DNA of 64,000 nucleotides from assembly GCF_001021065.1 (NCBI RefSeq), contig NZ_CP011546.1, positions 1,426,001-1,490,000 of the forward strand, written 5' to 3'. The translations under genes and the position numbers were made by a program. This DNA comes from Corynebacterium uterequi. Lineage in GTDB: Bacteria > Actinomycetota > Actinomycetes > Mycobacteriales > Mycobacteriaceae. Under the pieces are notes generated by a model. It saw only the letters and a program-made list of their open reading frames with translations. It searched no databases and had not been told where the DNA came from. Every line of letters begins with the position of its first letter. The first letter of the stretch is position 1. This document shows, in pieces, positions 44,058 to 52,687 of the stretch.

Positions 44058-45506
44058 CTAACCTAGCAGGGCGTCGACAAAGCCCTCGACCTCGAAGGGG
44101 GCGAGATGGTCCGCGCCCTCGCCGAGGCCAACAAGCTTGACCGGAACGCCCAGCTCTTCTTGCACGTGGAACACAATGCCGCCCTTGGCGGTGCCGTCGA
44201 GCTTGGTGAGCACCACGCCGGTGATGTCGACGACGTCTTTAAACACACGGGCCTGCATGAGGCCGTTCTGGCCGACGGTCGCGTCGATGACCAGCAACAC
44301 CTCGTCAACGTGGGACTTCTTCTCCACCACGCGCTTGACCTTGCCCAGCTGATCCATAAGCCCGTGCGAGGTGTGCAGACGCCCGGCGGTGTCGATGAGC
44401 ACGACGTCGGCCTGCTGTTCGATGCCGCGGGCAACGGCGTCGAACGCGACCGACGCCGGGTCGGCGCCCTCGGCACCTCGGACGGTAGTGGCGCCGACGC
44501 GCTTGCCCCACGTCTCTAGCTGGTCCGCGGCCGCAGCGCGGAACGTATCCGCCGCCCCGAGCACCACCTTGTGCCCCAGGGACACGAGCACGCGGGCGAG
44601 CTTTCCGGTGGTGGTGGTCTTGCCCGTGCCGTTGACGCCCACGAGCAGGATCACGGCCGGCTTACCGTCGACGGGCTGGGCCTTGAGCGAGCGGTCCAGC
44701 TCGGGACGCCCGGCTTCGATGAGGGTCTCACGCAGCATGGCGCGGGCCTGCGCCTCGTCGGCAACGCCGCGCTCGGCGATCTTCTCCCGTAGGCGCTCGG
44801 TCACCCTCATCGTAAGATCCGCGCCGAGGTCAGCCATGATGAGGGTGTCTTCGATCTCCTCCCAGGCGTCCTCGTCAAGGTCACCGGCGGTGAGGATGCC
44901 GAGCAGACCCTGGCCGAGGGCATTCTGGGAGCGAGACAACCGCCCGCGCAACCGGCCGATGCGCCCGGCGGCCGGCTCGATGTCATCGAGGGGTTCCGGC
45001 GCCGGAGCAGGTACCGTGTCCGGAACCGGCGTGGCGTCGACGGCTTCGGTGACCGCGTCCTCGGCGACGACCGCTGCGTGCGCGGCCTCCACTGCCTGAG
45101 ACTCTGCGTCCTCGGCAGGCTCGACCGGCTGAGTAACCTCGACCGGCGGCGCAGGCTCGGCCGGCTCGGCGACGTCGACCGCGACCTCCGGGTCCTGCGG
45201 CAGCGGCACAGGCGATACCTGCTCAACAGGTTCCACCGGCTGCGCCGGCACGGGGATGCGCTTCTTGTCCGCGTCCCCCAGGGTCGCCTGCGTGAAGTTA
45301 AACCCGCCCACTGCCTGGTAATTGCCGGACTTTTGCTCCTGGGTTAATTCCTTCGGCTCCGCCTCCTTGGCGAAGCTGACGGTCTTGGCGGATTTGCGCT
45401 TCTTGCCGACGATGACGACCGCGCCGATGATGACCGCCAGCACCACGACAATGGCGACGATGACCAGCAGCAGGGTCGAATCAATACCAAACAGGGTTGC
45501 GTTCAT
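44058..45506 (-). CDS. ftsY: Signal recognition particle receptor FtsY
   Basis: Membrane-associated GTPase that docks Ffh-ribosome complexes. The 482 residues begin with a membrane anchor (LLLVIVAIVVVLAVIIGAVV, about 12-31). An acidic Pro/Val/Glu-rich A domain follows to about 170, then the NG domain with GVNGTGKTTTTGKLARVL, DTFRAAAADQLE, DTAGRLHTSHGLM and TKLDGTAKGGI. The ATG at 45506 is close to the stop of the unknown gene at 45529. Confidence 0.96.
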   Translation of the reverse strand: MNATLFGIDSTLLLVIVAIVVVLAVIIGAVVIVGKKRKSAKTVSFAKEAEPKELTQEQKSGNYQAVGGFNFTQATLGDADKKRIPVPAQPVEPVEQVSPVPLPQDPEVAVDVAEPAEPAPPVEVTQPVEPAEDAESQAVEAAHAAVVAEDAVTEAVDATPVPDTVPAPAPEPLDDIEPAAGRIGRLRGRLSRSQNALGQGLLGILTAGDLDEDAWEEIEDTLIMADLGADLTMRVTERLREKIAERGVADEAQARAMLRETLIEAGRPELDRSLKAQPVDGKPAVILLVGVNGTGKTTTTGKLARVLVSLGHKVVLGAADTFRAAAADQLETWGKRVGATTVRGAEGADPASVAFDAVARGIEQQADVVLIDTAGRLHTSHGLMDQLGKVKRVVEKKSHVDEVLLVIDATVGQNGLMQARVFKDVVDITGVVLTKLDGTAKGGIVFHVQEELGVPVKLVGLGEGADHLAPFEVEGFVDALLG

Positions 45507-45528
45507 GCCCTCATGGTACCGGCCGGGG

Positions 45529-48500
45529 CTACCTGCCTGCGTACACCTCCGCTAGCACCATCGCCTCCGCCGCGATGAGGTCGCCCGTGACCAGGTCGGG
45601 AACCAAATCCGCCAGCTTCGACCACGCCAACGCGGACTCGTCCAGCAGCTGCGTCTTGCTCAGTTGCCCGTGAGCTCGCATGCGCGCAGCCAGGGCAAAC
45701 ACGATAGACACCACGGGGGCGAGCGCCCACCGGTTCTTCGGATCTTCGGTGTCGACGCCATCGAGCTTGTCGAAGCGGACGTTAGCAGCGTTGTAGAGGC
45801 CTCGATTCGCCCCGCGCAGCGCTCTCAGCAGCTTCACCGACCGGGGAATGAGGTCATACTCGGTGAGCAGGTCACCGAGCTGCTCGCGCTGGTCAAAGGC
45901 GGCGAACACCGCGAGCAGACGGGTCGTATCGTCCATGATGGCGCCGGGCACGATCTCCGAGCGCTTGAAGAACATGTCCAGCAACGCCTGCTGCTGTGCC
46001 GGCGGCATCTGGGCGATCTGAACGGTGGAGGCGTCAATGCAGGCGCTGTCCAAGGTGGTGTCCCGCCCGGTCGCGAGCGTGTTGACGGCATTCTTGCCCG
46101 CCACCGTGGTCAGTTGAGAGCGGATGGCCCGCAGACTCGTAGCATCCTCGGAGTCGAACACCGCCGGCAGTCCAGCCAGCAGCTGCAGGGCACTGATCCA
46201 CGGGCTGCGGTGCAGTTCCGAGACGTCGCCGCCCACGGCCTCGCCGGCGAAGTCACCGAAGACCAGCCCGGAGGCGATGATCCGGCCCGGCTGCAAGCGC
46301 GCCGGGACGAGGGACTCCGACAGCCCTCTCAAGGCTGCTTCCGGGTTGGCGACCAGTGCCTTGTGCGCCACGGGAACCTCGGCGGCCACGTAGTCCCACA
46401 GCAGCGGGAAAATGGTTGGGTCGGTGGGAGTGTCCTCCGTTTCACCGGCGAAGAAAGCGGACAGCTGAGCCCACCCCTCGCGCTGAGCGGTGTAGTACCC
46501 CGGCTGGGACAAAGTCACCGCTGAGGAGCTGGGGGCTTGCGGGGCGCGCATCGCCGCGAAGGGGTCATCCACGAAGATCTGGACGAGCAGGTCGCCGGCG
46601 TCGACGAGCGACTCCGGCAACGCGGTACGCTCGCCGATCGGCCGCAGCGTCGTGCCCAACGCCCAGGGCGCGGTGGCCAGCCACACCCAAGCACCGAGCC
46701 GGGTCGCGTCGCGGGCGCCGGTGACGACCAACTCCCCGCCGTCGAGCTCTACTCCCGTGACGGCCGGGACCCCGACCAGGTCGACGATGCGCACGGAGAC
46801 GCGCTTGTCACTGACCTTGTCGACCCATTCCAGCTCAATCCGGCCGGTCATGACCGCCGTTGCCGAGGCCGCGATGGCGGCCATGGGCGCCGAGTAGGTG
46901 GTACCGCCGTCGCGGCTGACGAGCTTCTGATTGCGCATGGGGGTGCCGTGCTGATTGCGTACGGACACGCGCGGGTCGCCGATGGCACGCGGCAGACGAA
47001 TCTTGAGCTCCCCGCGGGCGGCGAGCTCGTTGGGGCGCACGGCCAGGCGCGTCGAACGCCACCCGGTCGCTCCATTGGCTAGCGGCAGCTCGAAGAGCAG
47101 CTGTGGCGGGCTGAAACGCAGCGGAAGCTGATCGCCGGCGTCCGTCGTGATCGTCAGGTCCGTGGCGGCGGCGTCGGGGGCGACGGTGATGCGCCGGGGG
47201 CTGACGTCGAAGGTCTTGTCATCGTGGTAGATGTTCAACCCCGCCCCGGTGAGTCCGCCGGGGCCGGGAATGCGGAAGGACTGACAGATCCCGTCGTAGA
47301 CCACGTCCGTGGTCATCCCCTCGACGATTGCGTAGCGGTGACGGAAGGATTCGTTGCGGGGGCCGCGCAGCCGGATGAGGTACTCCCCCACCCACGGGGT
47401 GTCCCAGGCCTCGGGGTCAAAGATGTCGAAGGCGCCACCCTCCGCCGGGATTTCCAGCGCCTCCGGGCCGGCGACCAATTCTCCTTCCTCGCCGAGCCCG
47501 GCCAGGGCCGCGATGGACAGGTACCAGTATTCGGTGTCGCCGGAAACCGTCGCCGGGAACTCCGCCACCAGGGAGGCGTTGTGCACCGGCAGCCCGGCGG
47601 TGGATTCCACGAAGGGAATCTCGGAATCCGCCGGGTGGGCGAAAACGACGCGCTGGCGCGGGTCGATGCAGCGTACCTGCTCGACGTTGTCCGTCACGGA
47701 GTCGCCGTCGCGGACCAGTTTGAGTGAGGAAGCATCGGAGGTGTCCAGGCGGCGTGCCGACCACCCTTCCCAGCCGTCAATGGGGAAGCGTTCGAGCTCG
47801 GTGTGATCGCGCTCGGCGATGACGTCGTAGAGCCGGGCGTCGTCCGGGCACACCGCGAACAGCTCCGGGTAGTGCAGCGATACCTTGTCGTTGAGGCTGG
47901 CGCCGCCGGGGGCGAAAACGATGAGGGGATCGGCGGAGTCGACGACGGCGGTGACCCACTCCAGGTCGTGATTGACGTCGGTAATCATCACCTCACGGGT
48001 GGCTTGAGCAACGGTGACGTCGAGGATCTCCGAGTAGGGCGACGTGGTGCCGCGGGGGCTGCTGGTGCGGTAGACGCGCGTGGTGCCGTCGACGGCGAGA
48101 CGCCACTGCACTTCCTCGTGCCCGTCGAGCTTCTGTTCGGGCAGGCGCACGCAGACCTTGCGGCGGGGAAGGTCCAGCACCAGCCGGGGACGCATTTCGC
48201 GCACGCTGACGCCAACGGCGTCGTAGCGTTCGGCGGTGCCCACCGGCCGCTCGCGGTACTCCGCGACCACGGCTTCCTCGATCAGCTGCGGCAGTCGAGG
48301 CTCCGGCCATTCGGCTCGACGCACCCGCCACGTTCCGCGGTTGTCGACGATGAAGGCCCGCAGCGCGAGGATCCGCTCGACGATCTCCTCGATGCGCTCC
48401 CCGCAGGTGGCGGCAATGTGCGCGGTGGCTGGGTAGTCCTCGTCTTCGGCTAGCGCGGCGACGGTGGCTTGCGCGTCCTCGTGGGCGTCGACGAGCTCGA

Positions 48501-48960
48501 GAACCCGCGCGATGGCTGCGCCGGTGATACCGGCGTGCCACAGCAGCACGTGCACCGGGTCGTCTAGCTCGGCCGGCACCGTCAGTCCGTGCTCCGTGAG
48601 CAGCGGAACCACCAGCTCGGCGACGGCCGCGGCGTCGTCCTCCTCGGCGGCCAGCCCCAGTCCACCGAGGTACTCGGCGAACAGCGAGGACGGCTCCACG
48701 ACGCGGGAGGCGCGGGCATACAGCGACGCGAGCGTCAGCCCCGGAGTGCGAACGAGCACATCGGCGACGCCGTCGCCACTATCCGCGCATTGGGCGGCCA
48801 CGAAGACGCCGAAGAAGCGGTCGATGCGCTCCAGCTCGTCGGAACTCAGCGGCAGCTGAGAGAGCCGATCGATGCTTTTGAGATCTCCCGCGCAGGCCAT
48901 CTCGGTACGAAACGCCCATCCGAGCAAAACCTGGCCGGCGCCGGCATCGTTGGTGTTCAC
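45529..48960 (-). CDS. Large conserved-position protein of unknown function
   Basis: 1143 residues from the GTG at 48960 (VNTNDAGAGQVLLGWAFRTE), which has AAGGAG five bases upstream. The frame stays open to 49125 but that part is antisense-like reading over the smc 3' end. I recognise no domain. No signal peptide or membrane span is seen. Residues about 20-270 are helical and acidic; about 280-900 look beta-rich with repeated short strands and Gly/Pro turns; the end is helical again (RMRAHGQLSKTQLLDES). Hypothetical genes also lie between smc and ftsY in C. glutamicum, so the position is probably conserved. A scaffold or adaptor role is possible but not shown. Confidence 0.75.
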   Translation of the reverse strand: MNTNDAGAGQVLLGWAFRTEMACAGDLKSIDRLSQLPLSSDELERIDRFFGVFVAAQCADSGDGVADVLVRTPGLTLASLYARASRVVEPSSLFAEYLGGLGLAAEEDDAAAVAELVVPLLTEHGLTVPAELDDPVHVLLWHAGITGAAIARVLELVDAHEDAQATVAALAEDEDYPATAHIAATCGERIEEIVERILALRAFIVDNRGTWRVRRAEWPEPRLPQLIEEAVVAEYRERPVGTAERYDAVGVSVREMRPRLVLDLPRRKVCVRLPEQKLDGHEEVQWRLAVDGTTRVYRTSSPRGTTSPYSEILDVTVAQATREVMITDVNHDLEWVTAVVDSADPLIVFAPGGASLNDKVSLHYPELFAVCPDDARLYDVIAERDHTELERFPIDGWEGWSARRLDTSDASSLKLVRDGDSVTDNVEQVRCIDPRQRVVFAHPADSEIPFVESTAGLPVHNASLVAEFPATVSGDTEYWYLSIAALAGLGEEGELVAGPEALEIPAEGGAFDIFDPEAWDTPWVGEYLIRLRGPRNESFRHRYAIVEGMTTDVVYDGICQSFRIPGPGGLTGAGLNIYHDDKTFDVSPRRITVAPDAAATDLTITTDAGDQLPLRFSPPQLLFELPLANGATGWRSTRLAVRPNELAARGELKIRLPRAIGDPRVSVRNQHGTPMRNQKLVSRDGGTTYSAPMAAIAASATAVMTGRIELEWVDKVSDKRVSVRIVDLVGVPAVTGVELDGGELVVTGARDATRLGAWVWLATAPWALGTTLRPIGERTALPESLVDAGDLLVQIFVDDPFAAMRAPQAPSSSAVTLSQPGYYTAQREGWAQLSAFFAGETEDTPTDPTIFPLLWDYVAAEVPVAHKALVANPEAALRGLSESLVPARLQPGRIIASGLVFGDFAGEAVGGDVSELHRSPWISALQLLAGLPAVFDSEDATSLRAIRSQLTTVAGKNAVNTLATGRDTTLDSACIDASTVQIAQMPPAQQQALLDMFFKRSEIVPGAIMDDTTRLLAVFAAFDQREQLGDLLTEYDLIPRSVKLLRALRGANRGLYNAANVRFDKLDGVDTEDPKNRWALAPVVSIVFALAARMRAHGQLSKTQLLDESALAWSKLADLVPDLVTGDLIAAEAMVLAEVYAGR

Positions 48961-49045
48961 AAGGCTCCTTACATATCTGCAGTCGTGATCGCTAACTGTG
49001 GTCGCTTCTGGGGCCGGCAGCGGCCGCCCGACACCAGTGGAGAGT

Positions 49046-52000
49046 CTACTCAGAGACCGGGCGCATGCGTTGACTGATGACCCGGGTGACACCGTCGCCG
49101 CGCATGGTGACTCCGTAGAGGACATTGGCCACGTCCATCGTTGGCTTCTGGTGGGTGATGACGATGAGCTGCGAATCGGCCCTCAGCTGCTCAAAGAGCG
49201 CGATGAGCCGGCGCAGGTTGACGTCGTCGAGCGCGGCCTCCACCTCGTCCATGACGTAGAAGGGACTCGGCCGGGCCCGGAAGATGGCCACGAGCATCGC
49301 CAACGCCGTCAAGGACTTCTCCCCTCCCGACAGCAGCGACAGGCGCTTGACCTTCTTTCCCGGGGGCCGTGCCTCCACCTCAATGCCGGTGGTGAGCATG
49401 TCTTCCGGGTCGGTGAGCACAAGCCGGCCCTCCCCGCCGGGAAAGAGGATGGAAAACACGGTGGGGAATTCCGCCTCGACGTCGCGCCACGCGTCGGTGA
49501 ACAGGGTGAGGATGTGCTCGTCGACGTCCTCAATGACGGCCGTGAGATCCGCGCGGGCCTTGACCACGTCCGCCAGCTGGGTGGACAGGAAGGAGTAGCG
49601 CTCCTCAAGGGCCTTGTATTCCTCTAGGGCTAGCGGGTTGACCTTGCCCAGGGAGCGCAGGTCCCGCTGCGCCTGGGTGAAGCGGGCGCGTTCGGCGTCG
49701 CGGTCAAAGTCCGGGCCGGGACTGTGCTCGCGAAGCAGGTCGGCGATGGCGATGCCGAGTTCGTCTGCGGTCTTGGCTTCCGCCTCTTCGGCTCGCACCT
49801 GGGCCTGGGATCGAGCGATCTCGGCCGCGTGTGCGGCGGCGGTCAGCTCGTCGAGCTGCCGGCGAAGCGCGCTGACCTCGTGCCGCACCGCGCTCGCCGC
49901 CTCCTGAGCGCGCGTGCGCTCGCGAAGCAGCTCGTCGCGTCGAGCGGTGGCGGTCTCTAAGGCGTCGGCGGTGCGGTGGGCCAGTGCGTGTGCGTGCTCG
50001 GCGACGGCGGCGGCCAGCTCTCCGGCGCGGCGCCGGGCCACCATCGCCCGTTCGTGGCGAGCTTTCGCCTCGCGTTCCTGCTTAGCCTGGCGGCGCAGCG
50101 CTTCGGCCTTACCGGCGTGTTGCCCGGCGCGCTCAGTGGCGCTGCGTAAGTCCAGCTGCGCCTCCATTTCCATGGCCTTGATCTGGGTGAGCGCGGCGGC
50201 GGCACGGTCCCGATCGGCGGTCGAGGCCTCCGGTGGGGCGTCGTCGTGCTCGACGTGGGCTAGGCGGTCGCGGGCGTCGGCGTGGTCGGATCGCAGCGTC
50301 GCGAGGCGGGCCTCGGCCTCGGCGGCGCGCTGGGCGTGGCGTTCGTGTTCGGCGACGGCTTTTTCGGCCTGGCTGAGCAGACGGTCGTGGTCGCGTTGCC
50401 ACGTCGCGATGGCGGTGTCGTGGTCGCGTAGCGCGGCGGTCGCGGCCGCGGCGGCGACGCGGGCGTCGTCGGCGGCCAGCCGGGCGCCTTCGAGGGTGCC
50501 GGAGAGCTCATCGAAGGCGGCGGTGGCTTCGGTGAGCAGTTCGGTGGCCTCGGCGATGTCAGCGGTGACCTCGACGGTGCTTACGGCCCCCATTCCGGTG
50601 GCCACCCACCCTTCGCCGAGCAGCACCCCGGCGGGGGTGACGGCGCGCAGCCGGGGGTCGGCGTCGACGACGGCGCGGGCGGCGGCCACGTCGTCGACGA
50701 GGACGACGTCGGCGAGCAACCGGTTGATCGCCGGCGCGATTGAGGCGTGGACCTCGATGGCGTCGAGTAACCAGCGCGCCCCGGCCGGGAGCGTGGCGGT
50801 GATTCGCCAGGGGTCGTGCGCGCCGTCGCGGTGGTCGACGAGGACGGTGCGACGGGCGTCGGTGAGTTGTTCGACGATCTCCTCGGTGACGTTTCCGGCC
50901 AGGGCCTCCGCGTGAGGGCCGAGGGCGGCGGCGACGGCCGCGCCGAGGCTGGCGTCGGCGCTGAGAGCGGCGGCGATGGGGGCGAAGTCGGCGCCGAGAA
51001 TATCCGCGGCGTGGCTCGTCGGCGCGGTGGCCTGGAGCGTGTCGATCTTCGCGCGCAGGGAGAATACGACGCGTTCGCGTTGGCGTTGGAGCTCGCGTAG
51101 CTCGTCGAGGCGGGCGTCTGCGGCGCGGGACTCAGCCGTGGCCTGCGCGTGGGCGTCCTCGATCGGCTGGCGTTCGGCGCGCAGGCGGTCGAGCGTGGTT
51201 GCGGCGGTGTCGGCGTCGTCGCGGGCGGCGCGGACGCGGGCTCGGGTGTCGGCGAGGGTGTCGTCGGCCCGGGCGATTTCCGCCTCGGCGGCGCTGATCT
51301 GCCGGGCGAGGGATTCCTCCGCGGCGATGAGGCGGACGAGCCCCTCGCGACGATCGGCAAGGGCGCGCAGGGCGGCGAGGTGCTCGGCCTCGGCGGCGGC
51401 GAAAGCCTCTTGGTGCTCGTCGACTTTGTCTCTGATGCTGTCGAGGCGTTCGACGGCCTCTTCGGCGGCGGCGATGAGCTCCTCGTGTTCCTCGTCAGCT
51501 AGGCGGGCGCGGGCGTCGAGGTCGTCCGGGTCGACGCCGCCGTAGGCGGTGATCCCGGCGGCCGCGGTGGAACGTTCCTCGGCGACGCGAATCGTGGCCG
51601 CCAGCCGCTCGGCGAGTGTGGACAGGCGGTACCACAGTTGCTGGGCTTCCTCGGCCTGCGGGGAGAGCTCGCCCAGGCGGGCGTCGTACCCCTGCTCGCG
51701 GTGGGTGGCCTCGGCGAGCGCCTCCGTCGCCGCGGTGACGCGGGCGGCGTGGAGGTCGGCGGTGCGGGTGGCGTCGGCGAGCTCCGTGCGAAGCGTGACG
51801 ACGCGATCCCCGGCCAGGGCGAGGCGGGCGGCGCGCAGGGTGGCTTGGACGGTGGCGGCTCGGCGGGCAGCCTCTGCTTGGCGCGCCAGGGGGGTCAGCT
51901 GCTTGCCCAGCTCGTCGGTGAGGTCTTGCAGTCGGTCCAGGTTGGCCTGCATGGACTGGAGCTTGCGCTGCGCTTTTTCCTTCCGGCGGCGGTGTTTGAG

Positions 52001-52501
52001 GACGCCGGCGGCTTCCTCGATGTAAGCGCGTCGTTCTTCCGGTCGGGAGGCAAGGATGTCGCCGAGCTTGTTCTGGCCGACGATGATGTGCATCTCCCGG
52101 CCGATGCCCGAGTCGCTGAGCAGCTCCTGGATATCCATGAGGCGGGCGCGGGAGCCGTTGATTTCGTATTCGCTCGCGCCGTCGCGGTACATGCGCCGAG
52201 TGATGGAGACCTCGGTGTAGTCGATGGGCAGCTTGCCGTCGGAGTTGTCGATGGTGAGGGTCACCTCGGCGCGGCCGAGGGGTGGGCGATCGCCGGCGCC
52301 GGCGAAGATGACGTCTTCCATTTTCCCGCCGCGCAGGTTCTTCGCGCCTTGTTCCCCCATCACCCAGGTCAGCGCGTCGACGACGTTCGATTTGCCGGAT
52401 CCGTTGGGCCCGACGACGGCGCAGATGCCCGGTTCGAAGGCCAGGGTGGTCGCGGACGCGAAGGATTTGAAGCCCTTGAGCGTCAACGATTTCAGGTGCA
52501 T
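49046..52501 (-). CDS. smc: Chromosome segregation protein SMC
   Basis: Condensin ATPase that organises and segregates the chromosome. About 1151 residues from the ATG at 52501 (MHLKSLTLKGFKSFASAT); a GTG two codons up is possible. The head has Walker A GPNGSGKSNVVDAL, signature LSGGEKSLTALAML and Walker B YVMDEVEAALDDVN. Between them lie two long Ala/Arg/Glu coiled coils and a hinge at about 490-650. It precedes the unknown gene and ftsY, a widespread arrangement. Confidence 0.96.
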   Translation of the reverse strand: MHLKSLTLKGFKSFASATTLAFEPGICAVVGPNGSGKSNVVDALTWVMGEQGAKNLRGGKMEDVIFAGAGDRPPLGRAEVTLTIDNSDGKLPIDYTEVSITRRMYRDGASEYEINGSRARLMDIQELLSDSGIGREMHIIVGQNKLGDILASRPEERRAYIEEAAGVLKHRRRKEKAQRKLQSMQANLDRLQDLTDELGKQLTPLARQAEAARRAATVQATLRAARLALAGDRVVTLRTELADATRTADLHAARVTAATEALAEATHREQGYDARLGELSPQAEEAQQLWYRLSTLAERLAATIRVAEERSTAAAGITAYGGVDPDDLDARARLADEEHEELIAAAEEAVERLDSIRDKVDEHQEAFAAAEAEHLAALRALADRREGLVRLIAAEESLARQISAAEAEIARADDTLADTRARVRAARDDADTAATTLDRLRAERQPIEDAHAQATAESRAADARLDELRELQRQRERVVFSLRAKIDTLQATAPTSHAADILGADFAPIAAALSADASLGAAVAAALGPHAEALAGNVTEEIVEQLTDARRTVLVDHRDGAHDPWRITATLPAGARWLLDAIEVHASIAPAINRLLADVVLVDDVAAARAVVDADPRLRAVTPAGVLLGEGWVATGMGAVSTVEVTADIAEATELLTEATAAFDELSGTLEGARLAADDARVAAAAATAALRDHDTAIATWQRDHDRLLSQAEKAVAEHERHAQRAAEAEARLATLRSDHADARDRLAHVEHDDAPPEASTADRDRAAAALTQIKAMEMEAQLDLRSATERAGQHAGKAEALRRQAKQEREAKARHERAMVARRRAGELAAAVAEHAHALAHRTADALETATARRDELLRERTRAQEAASAVRHEVSALRRQLDELTAAAHAAEIARSQAQVRAEEAEAKTADELGIAIADLLREHSPGPDFDRDAERARFTQAQRDLRSLGKVNPLALEEYKALEERYSFLSTQLADVVKARADLTAVIEDVDEHILTLFTDAWRDVEAEFPTVFSILFPGGEGRLVLTDPEDMLTTGIEVEARPPGKKVKRLSLLSGGEKSLTALAMLVAIFRARPSPFYVMDEVEAALDDVNLRRLIALFEQLRADSQLIVITHQKPTMDVANVLYGVTMRGDGVTRVISQRMRPVSE

Positions 52502-52569
52502 TGCCACGAGCTTAGCGCAGGGTTGTCGCTGGCTGTGAGTTGGAAAGGAGATGCTTTGATACCGCTATG

Positions 52570-52583
52570 TTTGTTTGCAAACA
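52570..52583. promoter_or_regulatory. TTTGTTTGCAAACA palindromic element upstream of accBC
   Basis: TGTTTGCAAACA (52572-52583) is a perfect 12-bp palindrome. TTTGTTTGCAAA (52570-52581) matches, in 11 of 12 positions, TTTGTTTCCAAA at 56068-56079 before fas. In C. glutamicum the TetR-type regulator FasR controls fas and acc genes; I cannot confirm that this is its site. Confidence 0.5.
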
Positions 52584-52639
52584 GATTCAAAGGCACCTAT
52601 CGTTGGCCAGACAACTTTCGACAAGCAAAGGAGATTTCC

Positions 52640-52687
52640 GTGCACAAACGCCGCACCGTCGGAAGGTCAGGCAGGTGGACACCGTGA
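52640..52687 (+). other. Possible 15-codon leader ORF coupled to accBC
   Basis: GTG at 52640 has a strong ribosome site (AAAGGAG, six-base spacer) and encodes 15 residues, MHKRRTVGRSGRWTP. Its TGA overlaps a GTG at 52684 (GTGA), a possible accBC start. This could be a coupling leader; alternatively the ribosome site is fortuitous. Confidence 0.4.

Noticed and set aside
48961..49125. N-terminal extension of the unknown 1143-residue protein
   Set aside because: Overlaps the smc 3' end; the GTG at 48960 has a good ribosome site.
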